Assembly: GCF_038449125.1 (NCBI RefSeq)
Contig: NZ_CP151800.1
Coordinates: 1,150,406-1,214,405 of the forward strand
From: Kosakonia sp. BYX6
GTDB taxonomy: Bacteria > Pseudomonadota > Gammaproteobacteria > Enterobacterales > Enterobacteriaceae
Direction of reading: 5' to 3'
DNA length: 64,000 bases
Within the stretch, counting starts at the first letter, position 1. Each line of letters opens with the position of its first letter. The position numbers were made by a program, and so were the translations under genes. Below the pieces are notes generated by a model. It ran no database searches, was not told where the DNA came from, and worked only from the letters and a program-made list of their open reading frames with translations. Shown here piece after piece: positions 9,662-18,176 of this stretch.

Positions 9662-10780
9662 ATGATGAAAATGATTTCCTTAACCCGCTTTCTGACTCTT
9701 TTCTGCTGCCTGTCCGCGCTCGTTGTCGGCACAGCCAGCGCAGAGCGGATCCGGGATCTAACGTCCATTTCGGGCGTTCGCGGTAACTCCGTGATGGGCT
9801 ACGGTTTGGTGGTCGGCCTTGATGGCACCGGCGACCAGACCATGCAAACGCCGTTTACCACCCAGAGCCTGAATAACATGCTCTCGCAGCTCGGTATTAC
9901 TGTACCGGCGGGCGTCAACATGCAGCTTAAAAACGTCGCCGCGGTGATGGTGACGGCGGAGTTACCGCCGTTTGCCCGCGCGGGGGAAAAGATCGACGTC
10001 GTCGTTTCCTCGATGGGTAACGCGAAAAGCCTGCGCGGCGGCACGCTGCTGATGACGCCGCTGAAAGGCGCGGACAGCCAGATTTACGCCCTGGCGCAGG
10101 GGAACCTATTGGTTTCCGGCGCAGGCGCACAGGCGGGCGGCAACCGGGTGCAGGTAAACCAACTGAACGGCGCGCGCATTAGTGACGGGGCGACAGTGGA
10201 ACGCGAAGTGCCGTCCAATTTCGCCGGGCAAAACACATTGAAATTAACCCTCAATGAGGATGATTTCACCGTTGCCCAGCAGATTAGCGATGCGATTAAC
10301 CGCCGTTTTGCCGGTGCCGCCATCGCTGAAGATGCGCGTACCGTTAGCCTGCGTGCGCCTACTGATAGCGCTTCGCGCGTGCGTTTCCTTTCTGCGGTGC
10401 AGGATCTGCCGCTGCGCGTGGATGCGGGCGATGCGCGCATCATCATTAACTCACGCACCGGTTCGGTGGTAATGAACCGTCACGTTTCCCTTGATACCTG
10501 TGCGGTTGCGCAGGGCGATTTGACGGTAGAAGTGGCGCAAAACCAGCAGGTGAACCAGCCGAATACGCCGCTGGCGGGCGGGCAAACCGTGGTCACGCAG
10601 AACACGCAGCTTTCCGTGCGTGAACAAAATGGCTCGCTGCAACGTGTTAACACCAGTACCGATTTGAACAACGTGGTGCGTGCGCTTAACAGTCTCGGCG
10701 CGACGCCGAATGATTTGATGGCGATTTTGCAGTCGATGAAAACCGCTGGCTGCTTGCATGCCCGTCTGGAGATCAACTGA
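9662..10780 (+). CDS. flgI: FlgI, P-ring protein
   Basis: About 372 residues (E. coli 365) with a Sec signal peptide ending TASA before [15 protein letters not shown], the conserved mature N-terminus. FlgI forms the peptidoglycan-associated P ring. The frame could begin with TTG at 9659, directly after the flgH stop, but ATG 9662, 9665 or 9671 are better starts. The C-terminus ([16 protein letters not shown]) is typical. Confidence 0.96.
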   Translation: MMKMISLTRFLTLFCCLSALVVGTASAERIRDLTSISGVRGNSVMGYGLVVGLDGTGDQTMQTPFTTQSLNNMLSQLGITVPAGVNMQLKNVAAVMVTAELPPFARAGEKIDVVVSSMGNAKSLRGGTLLMTPLKGADSQIYALAQGNLLVSGAGAQAGGNRVQVNQLNGARISDGATVEREVPSNFAGQNTLKLTLNEDDFTVAQQISDAINRRFAGAAIAEDARTVSLRAPTDSASRVRFLSAVQDLPLRVDAGDARIIINSRTGSVVMNRHVSLDTCAVAQGDLTVEVAQNQQVNQPNTPLAGGQTVVTQNTQLSVREQNGSLQRVNTSTDLNNVVRALNSLGATPNDLMAILQSMKTAGCLHARLEIN

Positions 10781-11739
10781 TGATTGGCACCGATTTGTCG
10801 CAAGGGGCGGCGTTCGACGCCCACAGCCTGGATAAGTTGAAACTGGCGGCGCGCAATGATTCGCCCGAGGCGCTAAAAGCCGTCGCCAAACAGATGGAAG
10901 GCCTGTTCGTACAGATGATGCTGAAAAGCATGCGTCAGGCCTCCTTCAAAGATGGCTTATTCAACACGCAACAGTCGGAGATGTTCACCTCGCTGTACGA
11001 CCAGCAGATTTCACAGAACATCGCCGAAAAGGGAAAAATGGGCTTTGCCGATCTGATGGTCAAACAGATGACCGGCAAAAGCGCGCCTGCGGCGGAAAAT
11101 GTCACCGCAACGCGTGAAGTTCCGCTCAACATCAGCCCGGCACGCTTTATTGGCGTGCCTCTGCGTTTGCAGCCGGCAGATCCGGACGAACAGCAAGCGC
11201 AAAACGCCCAGGCTGAACAAGCTGAAATTTCGGCTATTCCGGGCGGCGGTTTTATTTCCCGCATGATGGCGCCGGCAATGGCGGTTGCGCGTTTAAGCGG
11301 CATCCCGCATCAATTAATTATTGCGCAGGCCGCGCTGGAATCCGGTTGGGGTAAACGCGAAATTCTGACGCACGATGGTAAACCGAGCCATAACTTATTT
11401 GGCGTAAAAGCCACGGCGGATTGGCAAGGTGAAACCACGGAAATAACCACCACCGAATATGAAAATGGTGTGGCGCAGAAAATAAAAGACAAATTTAAAG
11501 TTTATTCTTCCTATGCCGAAGCACTGGAAGATTATACGTCGTTAATTAGTCGTAATCCGCGTTATAAAAATGTTGTGAAATCGCAATCGCCGGAAATAGG
11601 GGCAAAAGCGTTGCAATCTGCTGGATATGCAACCGATCCGGCATATGCGAAAAAATTGATCAATATCATTCAACAGGTGCGGAATAAGGTGAGCGAAGCC
11701 ACGGAAGCTTATTCTTCGGATTTTTCGTCATTATTTTAG
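10780..11739 (+). CDS. flgJ: FlgJ, rod-capping protein and peptidoglycan hydrolase
   Basis: A 319-residue bifunctional protein (E. coli 313). Residues about 1-110 form the rod-cap domain; residues about 155-310 are the N-acetylglucosaminidase domain with the conserved Glu187 in AALESGWGKREI and HNLFGVKA downstream. FlgJ opens the peptidoglycan so the rod can pass. It overlaps the flgI stop by one base. The tail is Ser-rich. Confidence 0.96.
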   Translation: MIGTDLSQGAAFDAHSLDKLKLAARNDSPEALKAVAKQMEGLFVQMMLKSMRQASFKDGLFNTQQSEMFTSLYDQQISQNIAEKGKMGFADLMVKQMTGKSAPAAENVTATREVPLNISPARFIGVPLRLQPADPDEQQAQNAQAEQAEISAIPGGGFISRMMAPAMAVARLSGIPHQLIIAQAALESGWGKREILTHDGKPSHNLFGVKATADWQGETTEITTTEYENGVAQKIKDKFKVYSSYAEALEDYTSLISRNPRYKNVVKSQSPEIGAKALQSAGYATDPAYAKKLINIIQQVRNKVSEATEAYSSDFSSLF

Positions 11740-11748
11740 GCTGTGGAC

Positions 11749-11775
11749 TTTAGCGAAATTTTGCAGGGCCGATAA
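11749..11775 (+). promoter_or_regulatory. Sigma-28 promoter before flgK
   Basis: A perfect FliA -10 box GCCGATAA (11768-11775) is preceded at exactly 15 bases by TTTA (11749-11752) in the -35 position, where the textbook consensus is TAAA. It lies 10 bases after flgJ and 66 bases before flgK, matching the class 3 flgKL promoter of Salmonella. Confidence 0.75.
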
Positions 11776-11799
11776 ATATAGAGAGTAGTAATTTATCGG
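11769..11799 (+). promoter_or_regulatory. Inverted repeat overlapping flgK promoter
   Basis: CCGATAAAT (11769-11777) and ATTTATCGG (11791-11799) form a perfect 9-bp inverted repeat separated by 13 bases. The left arm is the sigma-28 -10 element itself, so the arms could pair in the 5' leader or act as an operator; a second small repeat (GGAGG 11798-11802 / CCTCC) follows. Function unknown. Confidence 0.45.
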
Positions 11800-11841
11800 A
11801 GGCGTTTTATCACCTCCTCCTCTGGTAAGGATCGATAACAA

Positions 11842-13482
11842 ATGAATTTAATCAATCTGGCCCAGTCTGGGCTTAACGCCGCGCAGAACGCGTTAAATGT
11901 GGTCGGTAACAACTTGTCAAATGCCACGACAGCAGGCTATAGCCGCCAGAATATTGTTCTGGGCGAGGCAGGTGGGAAATCCACGAGTTACGGCTTTTTA
12001 GGCTATGGCGTAAAAGTCGGTGATGTTCAGCGTGCTTATGATGGTTTTATGACAAACCAGGTGCGCGGCGCATCAACAGAATTTTATACCCTGAATAGCC
12101 GTTACGAGCAGGTCAGCCAAATTGACGACATGCTCGGCGACAGCACCAACAATATTTCCGTGACCATGGACAGCTTATTTGAAGCCATGGAATCGGTGAG
12201 TAAAGATCCGGTTGACCCGGCCGCTCGTCAGAGTGTGCTGGCGGAATTCAATGCGCTGGCGAACCAATATCGCAGCAACAGCAAGACATTGAATGGTCTG
12301 GAGAAAAGCACTAACACGCACATCAGCCAGACCGTTGATGATATCAACTCCTATACCAAACAACTGGCCACCCTCAATGAGCAAATTGAGAAAGTACACG
12401 GCCAGACGGGCGGCATGCCGGCTGACTTGCTGGATCAGCGCGACCAGTTGTTAAGCCAACTGAGCGAAAAGATCGGCATCAAAGTTAACGAAAATAGCGA
12501 TACCGGCGCGGTGAGCGTTTCCATGCAAAACGGCATGGCGCTGGTCAGCGGCGGCAAATCCTACGACTTGCAGGCGAGCGCGTCGGAAAGCGATCCGAAT
12601 ACCACCGTGGTGGCTTACGTTGATGCGTCCGGCAATGCCTTACCGCTCGATGAAGAGAAGACTACCGGCGAGCTGGGCGGTTATTTCAAATTCCGTAACG
12701 AAGATTTGGTGAATGCGCGCGATCAGCTCAACCAGCTGGCGTTGCAGATGGCCAACAAATTCAATGAAGTCAACGGTCAGGGCTACGATCTCGACGGTAA
12801 CGCCGGTGGCGATATCTTCAACATCGCGAATCCTGAAGCGGTGGGCAACATCAACAACACCGGTACCGGCTCGCTGGATGTCAACTTCACCGACATCCCG
12901 TCAGTGAAATCTGAAGATTACGAACTGGTTTATAACGGGCCTGGCAACACCGACTGGTCAATTACCACCAGCGATGGCCGCAACATTACGCCAACGATTG
13001 GTACCAATGGCGAGCTGGAGTTCGAAGGTATTTCTGTTACGCCTGGCGGTACACCGGCTCCGGGCGACAGCTTCACTGTTAACCCGACCGATGGCGCGGC
13101 AGACAACATTTCTGTTGCCATTACCGATGGCGACCAGATTGCGGCGGCGAAATCCCCCGATCCGGACGACCAGAGTGATAACGAAAATATTCTCGAATTG
13201 ATTGGCATCAAAGACGAAGAAGTGGTTGACGGTAAAACGCTCTCCGGCGCGTATGCAAGCCTGGTGAGTTCCGTCGGTTCTTCAGTGAGTGCATTAAAAG
13301 CGGATATGTCGACCGCAGCGAATGTTTACGATCAGTGGGCGCTTCAGCAGCAGTCGGTATCGGGTGTCGATATGACGGAAGAGTACGTCAATTTGCAGAT
13401 GTTCTCTCAGTACTACCAGGCGAATGCGCAGGTCCTTCAGACCGCGAATACCCTTTTCGACACCATTTTGAATATCCGTTAA
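11842..13482 (+). CDS. flgK: FlgK, hook-filament junction protein 1
   Basis: A 546-residue protein (E. coli 547). N-terminal signature LNAAQNALNVVGNNLSNATT and C-terminal helix YVNLQMFSQYYQANAQVLQTANTLFDTIL are intact; the variable middle contains acidic, Asn/Gly-rich stretches. FlgK joins hook to filament together with FlgL and is carried by FlgN. A good ribosome binding site (AAGGAT) precedes the ATG. Confidence 0.97.
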   Translation: MNLINLAQSGLNAAQNALNVVGNNLSNATTAGYSRQNIVLGEAGGKSTSYGFLGYGVKVGDVQRAYDGFMTNQVRGASTEFYTLNSRYEQVSQIDDMLGDSTNNISVTMDSLFEAMESVSKDPVDPAARQSVLAEFNALANQYRSNSKTLNGLEKSTNTHISQTVDDINSYTKQLATLNEQIEKVHGQTGGMPADLLDQRDQLLSQLSEKIGIKVNENSDTGAVSVSMQNGMALVSGGKSYDLQASASESDPNTTVVAYVDASGNALPLDEEKTTGELGGYFKFRNEDLVNARDQLNQLALQMANKFNEVNGQGYDLDGNAGGDIFNIANPEAVGNINNTGTGSLDVNFTDIPSVKSEDYELVYNGPGNTDWSITTSDGRNITPTIGTNGELEFEGISVTPGGTPAPGDSFTVNPTDGAADNISVAITDGDQIAAAKSPDPDDQSDNENILELIGIKDEEVVDGKTLSGAYASLVSSVGSSVSALKADMSTAANVYDQWALQQQSVSGVDMTEEYVNLQMFSQYYQANAQVLQTANTLFDTILNIR

Positions 13483-13530
13483 GCGCGCCCGGTTTAACCG
13501 GGTCGCCTAACTCAAGAGCAGGAATAGACG

Positions 13531-14454
13531 ATGCGTCTTAGCACAAGTTATATATTTCAAAACCGCATAGACAGCCTCGGCGATGCGATGACGGGTTATA
13601 ACGACCTGTCGACTCGCCTCTCTGCGGGCCAGACTCTGTTGAAGCCTTCTGACGATCCGACCGGCGCTTCACAGGCGGTGACATTACAAAACGCGTTATC
13701 GCGCATGAGCCAGTACGACACGGCGCGTACCTACGCGCAAGATGCGCTGGGCCAGGAAGACAACTCGCTGGATTCTATCTCCAACCTGCTGTCGGAAAAC
13801 CTGTCGCAGAAAATCGTTGCCGGCGGTAACGGCGCGTACTCAGACGAAGACCGCGCGGCGCTGGCGCAAGAGTTGCAGGGAATCCGCGATAATCTGCTGG
13901 ATCTGGCAAACACCAAAAACAGCGATGGTCGTTACATTTTTGCCGGTTACAAAACCGGTACCGCGCCTTTCCTTGATGACGGTACTTACGTTGGCGGCGA
14001 CACGCCGATGACGCAAGTGGTTTCCGACAGCACCGAAATGCAGGTCGGCCATACCGGTAATGATGTCTTTATGAGTGGTTCGTCGGACGATCTGTTCGCC
14101 GCGCTCGACAGCGCCATTGCGCAGCTGAAACAGCCGGTGACCGATGATGCCGACCGCGATGCCCTACAGGCTGTGCTGGACGATGCCAATGTCAGTATCA
14201 AAAACAATATTGATAATCTCGGCAAGGTTCGCGCCACGGTAGGCACCAATATGCAGCAGATTGAATCTCTTGGCTTCAGCGCTGAAGCACAGAGTATCAA
14301 TGTGCAAAGCCGCTTGCAGGAGACATTAGGTTCGGATTGGGACTCAATGATTACGCTGTTATCACAATCAAAGATGTCGGAATTCGCGCTTAACTCATCT
14401 ATGACGGTATTTCAGTCAATGCAGCAGCTCTCAATTTTCAAAGTTGTTGGGTAA
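13531..14454 (+). CDS. flgL: FlgL, hook-filament junction protein 3
   Basis: A 307-residue flagellin-like protein (E. coli 317) beginning MRLSTSYIFQNRIDSLGDAM. N- and C-terminal flagellin D0/D1-like helices are present (SDDPTGASQAVTLQNALSR; FALNSSMTVFQSMQQLSIF). It follows flgK by 48 bases and is the last gene before a strong hairpin at 14521-14548. Confidence 0.96.
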   Translation: MRLSTSYIFQNRIDSLGDAMTGYNDLSTRLSAGQTLLKPSDDPTGASQAVTLQNALSRMSQYDTARTYAQDALGQEDNSLDSISNLLSENLSQKIVAGGNGAYSDEDRAALAQELQGIRDNLLDLANTKNSDGRYIFAGYKTGTAPFLDDGTYVGGDTPMTQVVSDSTEMQVGHTGNDVFMSGSSDDLFAALDSAIAQLKQPVTDDADRDALQAVLDDANVSIKNNIDNLGKVRATVGTNMQQIESLGFSAEAQSINVQSRLQETLGSDWDSMITLLSQSKMSEFALNSSMTVFQSMQQLSIFKVVG

Positions 14455-14520
14455 ATTTCCCGCTGCTGATTTTTAACCTCGTAAGCAATTACGGGCACGT
14501 TATTAAACGTACATACGAAG

Positions 14521-14548
14521 ATGAAATACCCGCGGGCGGGTATTTCAT
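14521..14548 (+). terminator. Hairpin after flgL
   Basis: An 11-bp perfect stem (ATGAAATACCC 14521-14531 with GGGTATTTCAT 14538-14548, loop GCGGGC). It sits 66 bases after the flgL stop and 27 bases before the mcp start. The following bases are only moderately T-rich, so termination may be partial. Confidence 0.55.
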
Positions 14549-14575
14549 TGTGTTCCCTATTACTCAGGTTTAGTT

Positions 14576-16237
14576 ATGTTTAAAGACTTAAAAATATCCA
14601 CAGGAATTAATCTCCTGCTTGGTTTGTTAATTGTTTGCATTATTGTTGTATCAACCTATGCATTGACCAGTTCTAAATCATCGTCGGATAACTTTGATGA
14701 CGCCGTTCTGACCAACAACAATATTGATACCTTAAACAGTGCTGTTCTTGGCCTGACCAGCGCAATGGCGCAGGTGAATGCTGGCATGCTGGCGACCATG
14801 ATTAACCAGCCGGTTAATCAGGGCGATATTGATAATGCGAAAAAAATGTTTGCCACTGCGGAAAAGCAGATGGACAAATTTATGGCCACGCCATTTAAAA
14901 CTGAAGAAGAGCGTGCTGCTGCTCAGACTATTCAGAAACGTTTTGAAAGTGTGCTGGCGTTTTCGCTGAAGAAGATCAATTACATCGCTAACCCAGCTAG
15001 CTATCCCAATGATGTCGTTGATGAAGCAAAACAGCGTATCGCGTTAAGAGACAGTGCGGATGAATATCTGGCCTACGCAGAACAACTCGTCGGCAGCTTT
15101 GGCGACGCATCACATACTTATACGCAGCGTATGTCCCTCTTTGCCATTCTGGCATTGGTTATCGCTATCCTCAGTGCCGTGGTTTCCCGTATTTGGCTCA
15201 AGCGCACCATTTTCAATCGTCTGGATCAGGCAATTGCTGCATTCCAGTCTATATCTGGCGGGAACCTGAGCACCAAAATCGAGGCGGGCGCGCAGAACGA
15301 AATCGGCAAAATGCTGGTTGAAGTGGAAGGCATGCGTCAGTCGCTGACCGACACCGTGTTCGGTATTCGTAGCGGCGTGAAGCACATTTATATCAATGCG
15401 CAGGACATCGCTTCCAGCAACAACGATCTCTCTTCCCGTACTGAGCAGCAGGCTTCTGCCCTGCAGCAAACCGCAGCCAGCATGGAAGAGCTGAAAATCA
15501 CCGTTCGCCAGAACGCCGACAACGCCCACAGTGCACAACAACTGGCAGAAAGCGCCAGCGTAAGCGCGCAGAAAGGCGGCGAAGTCATGAGCAATCTGGA
15601 CAAGATCATGACAGAAATTACGGTGAACTCCCGTCAAATCGCAGACATCAACAGCGTAATTGATAGCATCGCCAACCAGACCAACATCCTGGCACTGAAC
15701 GCAGCAGTCGAAGCGGCGCGCGCCGGTGAACAAGGTCGTGGTTTTGCGGTGGTGGCAGGTGAAGTACGTAACCTGGCAAAACGCAGTGCCGATGCGGCGA
15801 AAGAGATTCGCCAGTTGATCAACACGTGTGTGGCCAACATGAACACCGGTTCTCAGGAAGTGGAACTGGCTGGCGCCTCAATGCAGGAAATCGTGAAATC
15901 CGTTATTCAGGTGACTGACATCATGGCGGAAATCACCTCTGCATCTGATGAACAAAGTACCGGTATCAACCAGATTGCGCAGGCCGTGAACGAAATGGAT
16001 CTGGTGACCCAGCAGAACGCCCAGATGGTGGAAAATGCCGCGAAAACGGCCACCAGCGTTGAACAGCACGCCAGCGAACTTGACGAAATCGTCGCGCAGT
16101 TTGTGGTTAACGAGCACCACGTTTCCGCTGTCGCTCGCGAGAAACACAGTATTGAAACTGTGCGTCCAGTTATTTCATCCGCCCGCAAAGAATATGCTTC
16201 CGCTAAAAAATCCGAAAGTGATTGGGAAACATTTTAA
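14576..16237 (+). CDS. Methyl-accepting chemotaxis protein, Tar/Tsr-like
   Basis: A 553-residue receptor: short cytoplasmic N-terminus, TM1 about 11-31, periplasmic four-helix ligand domain about 32-186, TM2 about 187-207, HAMP about 205-258, and a cytoplasmic coiled-coil signalling domain whose hairpin tip (SIANQTNILALNAAVEAARA, about 364-383) binds CheA and CheW. It ends DWETF, nearly the NWETF pentapeptide that tethers CheR and CheB in Tar and Tsr, so it should be a high-abundance self-adapting receptor. It is the only receptor in the locus. The ligand cannot be read from the sequence; I see no clear GCCGATAA box before it. Confidence 0.93.
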   Translation: MFKDLKISTGINLLLGLLIVCIIVVSTYALTSSKSSSDNFDDAVLTNNNIDTLNSAVLGLTSAMAQVNAGMLATMINQPVNQGDIDNAKKMFATAEKQMDKFMATPFKTEEERAAAQTIQKRFESVLAFSLKKINYIANPASYPNDVVDEAKQRIALRDSADEYLAYAEQLVGSFGDASHTYTQRMSLFAILALVIAILSAVVSRIWLKRTIFNRLDQAIAAFQSISGGNLSTKIEAGAQNEIGKMLVEVEGMRQSLTDTVFGIRSGVKHIYINAQDIASSNNDLSSRTEQQASALQQTAASMEELKITVRQNADNAHSAQQLAESASVSAQKGGEVMSNLDKIMTEITVNSRQIADINSVIDSIANQTNILALNAAVEAARAGEQGRGFAVVAGEVRNLAKRSADAAKEIRQLINTCVANMNTGSQEVELAGASMQEIVKSVIQVTDIMAEITSASDEQSTGINQIAQAVNEMDLVTQQNAQMVENAAKTATSVEQHASELDEIVAQFVVNEHHVSAVAREKHSIETVRPVISSARKEYASAKKSESDWETF

Positions 16238-16311
16238 TTGAGGATGCATGGCGTACTGAATAAAGACGCAATATGTTTCACTTTCCGGTTTCTTATCAGG
16301 CTATTTGATTT

Positions 16312-16346
16312 GGCGATAATCAATAATAATTTCATTCAATTATTAT
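16312..16346 (+). promoter_or_regulatory. Possible control elements before fliA
   Basis: GGCGATAA (16312-16319) differs from the sigma-28 -10 box by one base, and a 9-bp palindrome follows (ATAATAATT 16323-16331, AATTATTAT 16338-16346). Together they may mark autoregulation of fliA or an AT-rich operator. No convincing -35 is seen. Confidence 0.3.
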
Positions 16347-16365
16347 CATCCCGGAAATTGTAATA

Positions 16366-17094
16366 GTGAATGGTTTATACAGTCCTGAAGGGACAATTCA
16401 AAAAGAGCAGTTGTGGACCAAATACGGTTATTTAGTTCGCTACGAAGCGCTGAAATTGCAATCAAGATTATCAGCCAGTGTCGAAATTGATGATCTTATT
16501 CAAGCCGGTGCGATTGCTCTTCTTGACGCAGTTGAACAGTTTGACCCCAAAAAAGGGGTCAAACTCAGCGTATATATCGCCCAACGTCTGCGTTGGGCAT
16601 TTATGGATGAATTACGCGAACACGATTGGGTTCCCCGGCGTGTTCGACGTAAAACCCGCGAAGTCTCCTCTGCCATTATGCGCGTTGAGCAACGTTCCGG
16701 TGGTGTGGCATCGGAATCCGATGTTGCCGCAGAGTTGGGCATGACCGTGCAGGAATATCAGCAAATCCTCGCGGACACCAATACCAGCATGCTTTGTTCA
16801 CTGGATGAATTGCAGGAATTATTGGCCGATGGCGTTGAGCTGGCGGAACTGGAGCAGGACCATTTGGATCCGCTCAACGATGCCATGCTTGGCGATTTAA
16901 CCAGGCAAGTCAGTAAAGAAATCAGAGAGCTACCTGAACGTGAGCAGATGTTGCTGAATTTATATTATCAACAAGAGTTGAATATGAAGGAGGTCGGTTC
17001 GCTGCTGGGGATCACCGAAACGCGCGTGAGCCAGCTCCATAGCCAGACAATTAAACGGTTGCGGGCGCGCCTGGAAGGCCGAGGCTGGGAATAA
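16366..17094 (+). CDS. fliA: FliA, flagellar sigma-28 factor
   Basis: A 242-residue sigma-70-family factor (E. coli 239). It starts with GTG at 16366: the translated NGLYSPEG aligns with the E. coli start NSLYTAEG, and the nearest ATG (16370) is out of frame. Region 2 (VEIDDLIQAG, RLRWAFMDELREHDWVPRRVRR) and the region 4 helix-turn-helix (NMKEVGSLLGITETRVSQLHS) are intact. From memory of the E. coli protein it is clearly divergent (roughly half identical). It directs class 3 genes and is held by FlgM. Unlike E. coli, it is not followed by fliZ but by flhD and flhC. Confidence 0.96.
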   Translation: MNGLYSPEGTIQKEQLWTKYGYLVRYEALKLQSRLSASVEIDDLIQAGAIALLDAVEQFDPKKGVKLSVYIAQRLRWAFMDELREHDWVPRRVRRKTREVSSAIMRVEQRSGGVASESDVAAELGMTVQEYQQILADTNTSMLCSLDELQELLADGVELAELEQDHLDPLNDAMLGDLTRQVSKEIRELPEREQMLLNLYYQQELNMKEVGSLLGITETRVSQLHSQTIKRLRARLEGRGWE

Positions 17095-17191
17095 TAAACG
17101 ATAAAATCCACTATTAAATTTGTTACTCATTGGTTACGAATTTCAGGACGGTAACTGCGGTATTGGTTACAAAATACAAGGGGCAGTTAAA

Positions 17192-17539
17192 GTGAACGTA
17201 ACGAATTTTGATGAGCCAATGCAGTGTATTCGGGATATGAATCTTTCTTATCTGCTGCTGGCGCAGCGATTGATTCTCGAAGACCGATTTGCTGCAAAAT
17301 TTCGACTTGGATTAAGCGAAGCCACGATTGATATCGTGAAGGGACTGACGTTTCCTCAGCTTATAAAACTTTCATCGACCGGCCAGTTAATTTGTCAGTT
17401 ACGTATTGATAATGAAACGGTCATTGATTGTTTAACCAAGGATTCCCGTATTGATGCTTTGCAGAGCATCCATACCGGAATCATCTTATCTACTGATTTG
17501 CTTAATTCTCTTTCTGGGGAAGAGCCTTCGACAACCTGA
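17192..17539 (+). CDS. flhD: FlhD, flagellar master regulator subunit (copy 1)
   Basis: A 115-residue protein from GTG 17192, which has AAGGGG 8 bases upstream; an upstream in-frame start at 17120 would add 24 unrelated residues. The FlhD core DMNLSYLLLAQRLI and DSRIDALQSIHTGIILST is clear. FlhD4C2 activates class 2 flagellar promoters. It lies 97 bases after fliA and 11 bases before flhC, inside a fliA-flhDC-motAB-cheAW run. It is clearly different in sequence from the second copy at 46901-47251. Confidence 0.95.
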   Translation: MNVTNFDEPMQCIRDMNLSYLLLAQRLILEDRFAAKFRLGLSEATIDIVKGLTFPQLIKLSSTGQLICQLRIDNETVIDCLTKDSRIDALQSIHTGIILSTDLLNSLSGEEPSTT

Positions 17540-17550
17540 AAGCGGAGTTT

Positions 17551-18102
17551 ATGATGTGTGAAAAAAGCATAATGTCGGAAATCAGGGATGCGCAGATTGC
17601 CATGGAATTAATTTCTTTTGGCGCAAGGATGCAGGTTCTGGAAAGCGAAACAAGTTTGAGTCGCAGAAGATTATTAAAGCTGTATAAAGAACTCAAAGGC
17701 TGTTCGCCGCCGAAAGGCATGTTGCCGTTTTCCACAGACTGGTATATGGCGTGGGAACAAAACATCCACTCGTCAATGTTTTATAACATCTATTGTTATC
17801 TGCAAAAGACGGAAATAGGTCGCCCTGTTGAGATTATGCTGAAAGGCTATCGTCTCTATTTAGAAAATAGCCTGAATGGTACGGTGAAAAAACCGGTATT
17901 AGGGTTAACCCGTGCCTGGACACTGCTGCGCTTTATTGATTGCGGCATGATTAAACACACGGAATGTTGCTCCTGCGGCGGGCGCTTTATTACTACGCCA
18001 GAAAATACCCAGGGCGTATTTACTTGCAGTTTATGTTTTCCGCCTTCACGGGCAATTAAACGCGCGGGCACCGAAAGAACGCTAACGAACCCCCGGCTGT
18101 AA
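17551..18102 (+). CDS. flhC: FlhC, flagellar master regulator subunit (copy 1)
   Basis: A 183-residue DNA-binding partner of FlhD (E. coli 192). Conserved blocks include AQIAMELISFGARMQVLESET, KGMLPFSTDWYMAWEQN and the four-cysteine zinc site (CSCGG and CSLC near the C-terminus). The C-terminal tail after PPSRAIKR differs from both E. coli and the second copy. It overlaps no gene; motA starts 74 bases downstream. Its sister at 46329-46901 is on the opposite strand at the end of the locus. Confidence 0.95.
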   Translation: MMCEKSIMSEIRDAQIAMELISFGARMQVLESETSLSRRRLLKLYKELKGCSPPKGMLPFSTDWYMAWEQNIHSSMFYNIYCYLQKTEIGRPVEIMLKGYRLYLENSLNGTVKKPVLGLTRAWTLLRFIDCGMIKHTECCSCGGRFITTPENTQGVFTCSLCFPPSRAIKRAGTERTLTNPRL

Positions 18103-18176
18103 GCCGGCTTCGGCATGTACTGCGCTTATTTTTTTTAGCGTGGTGAGATGATTTTCTCAATTATTAAGGAGTTGAA

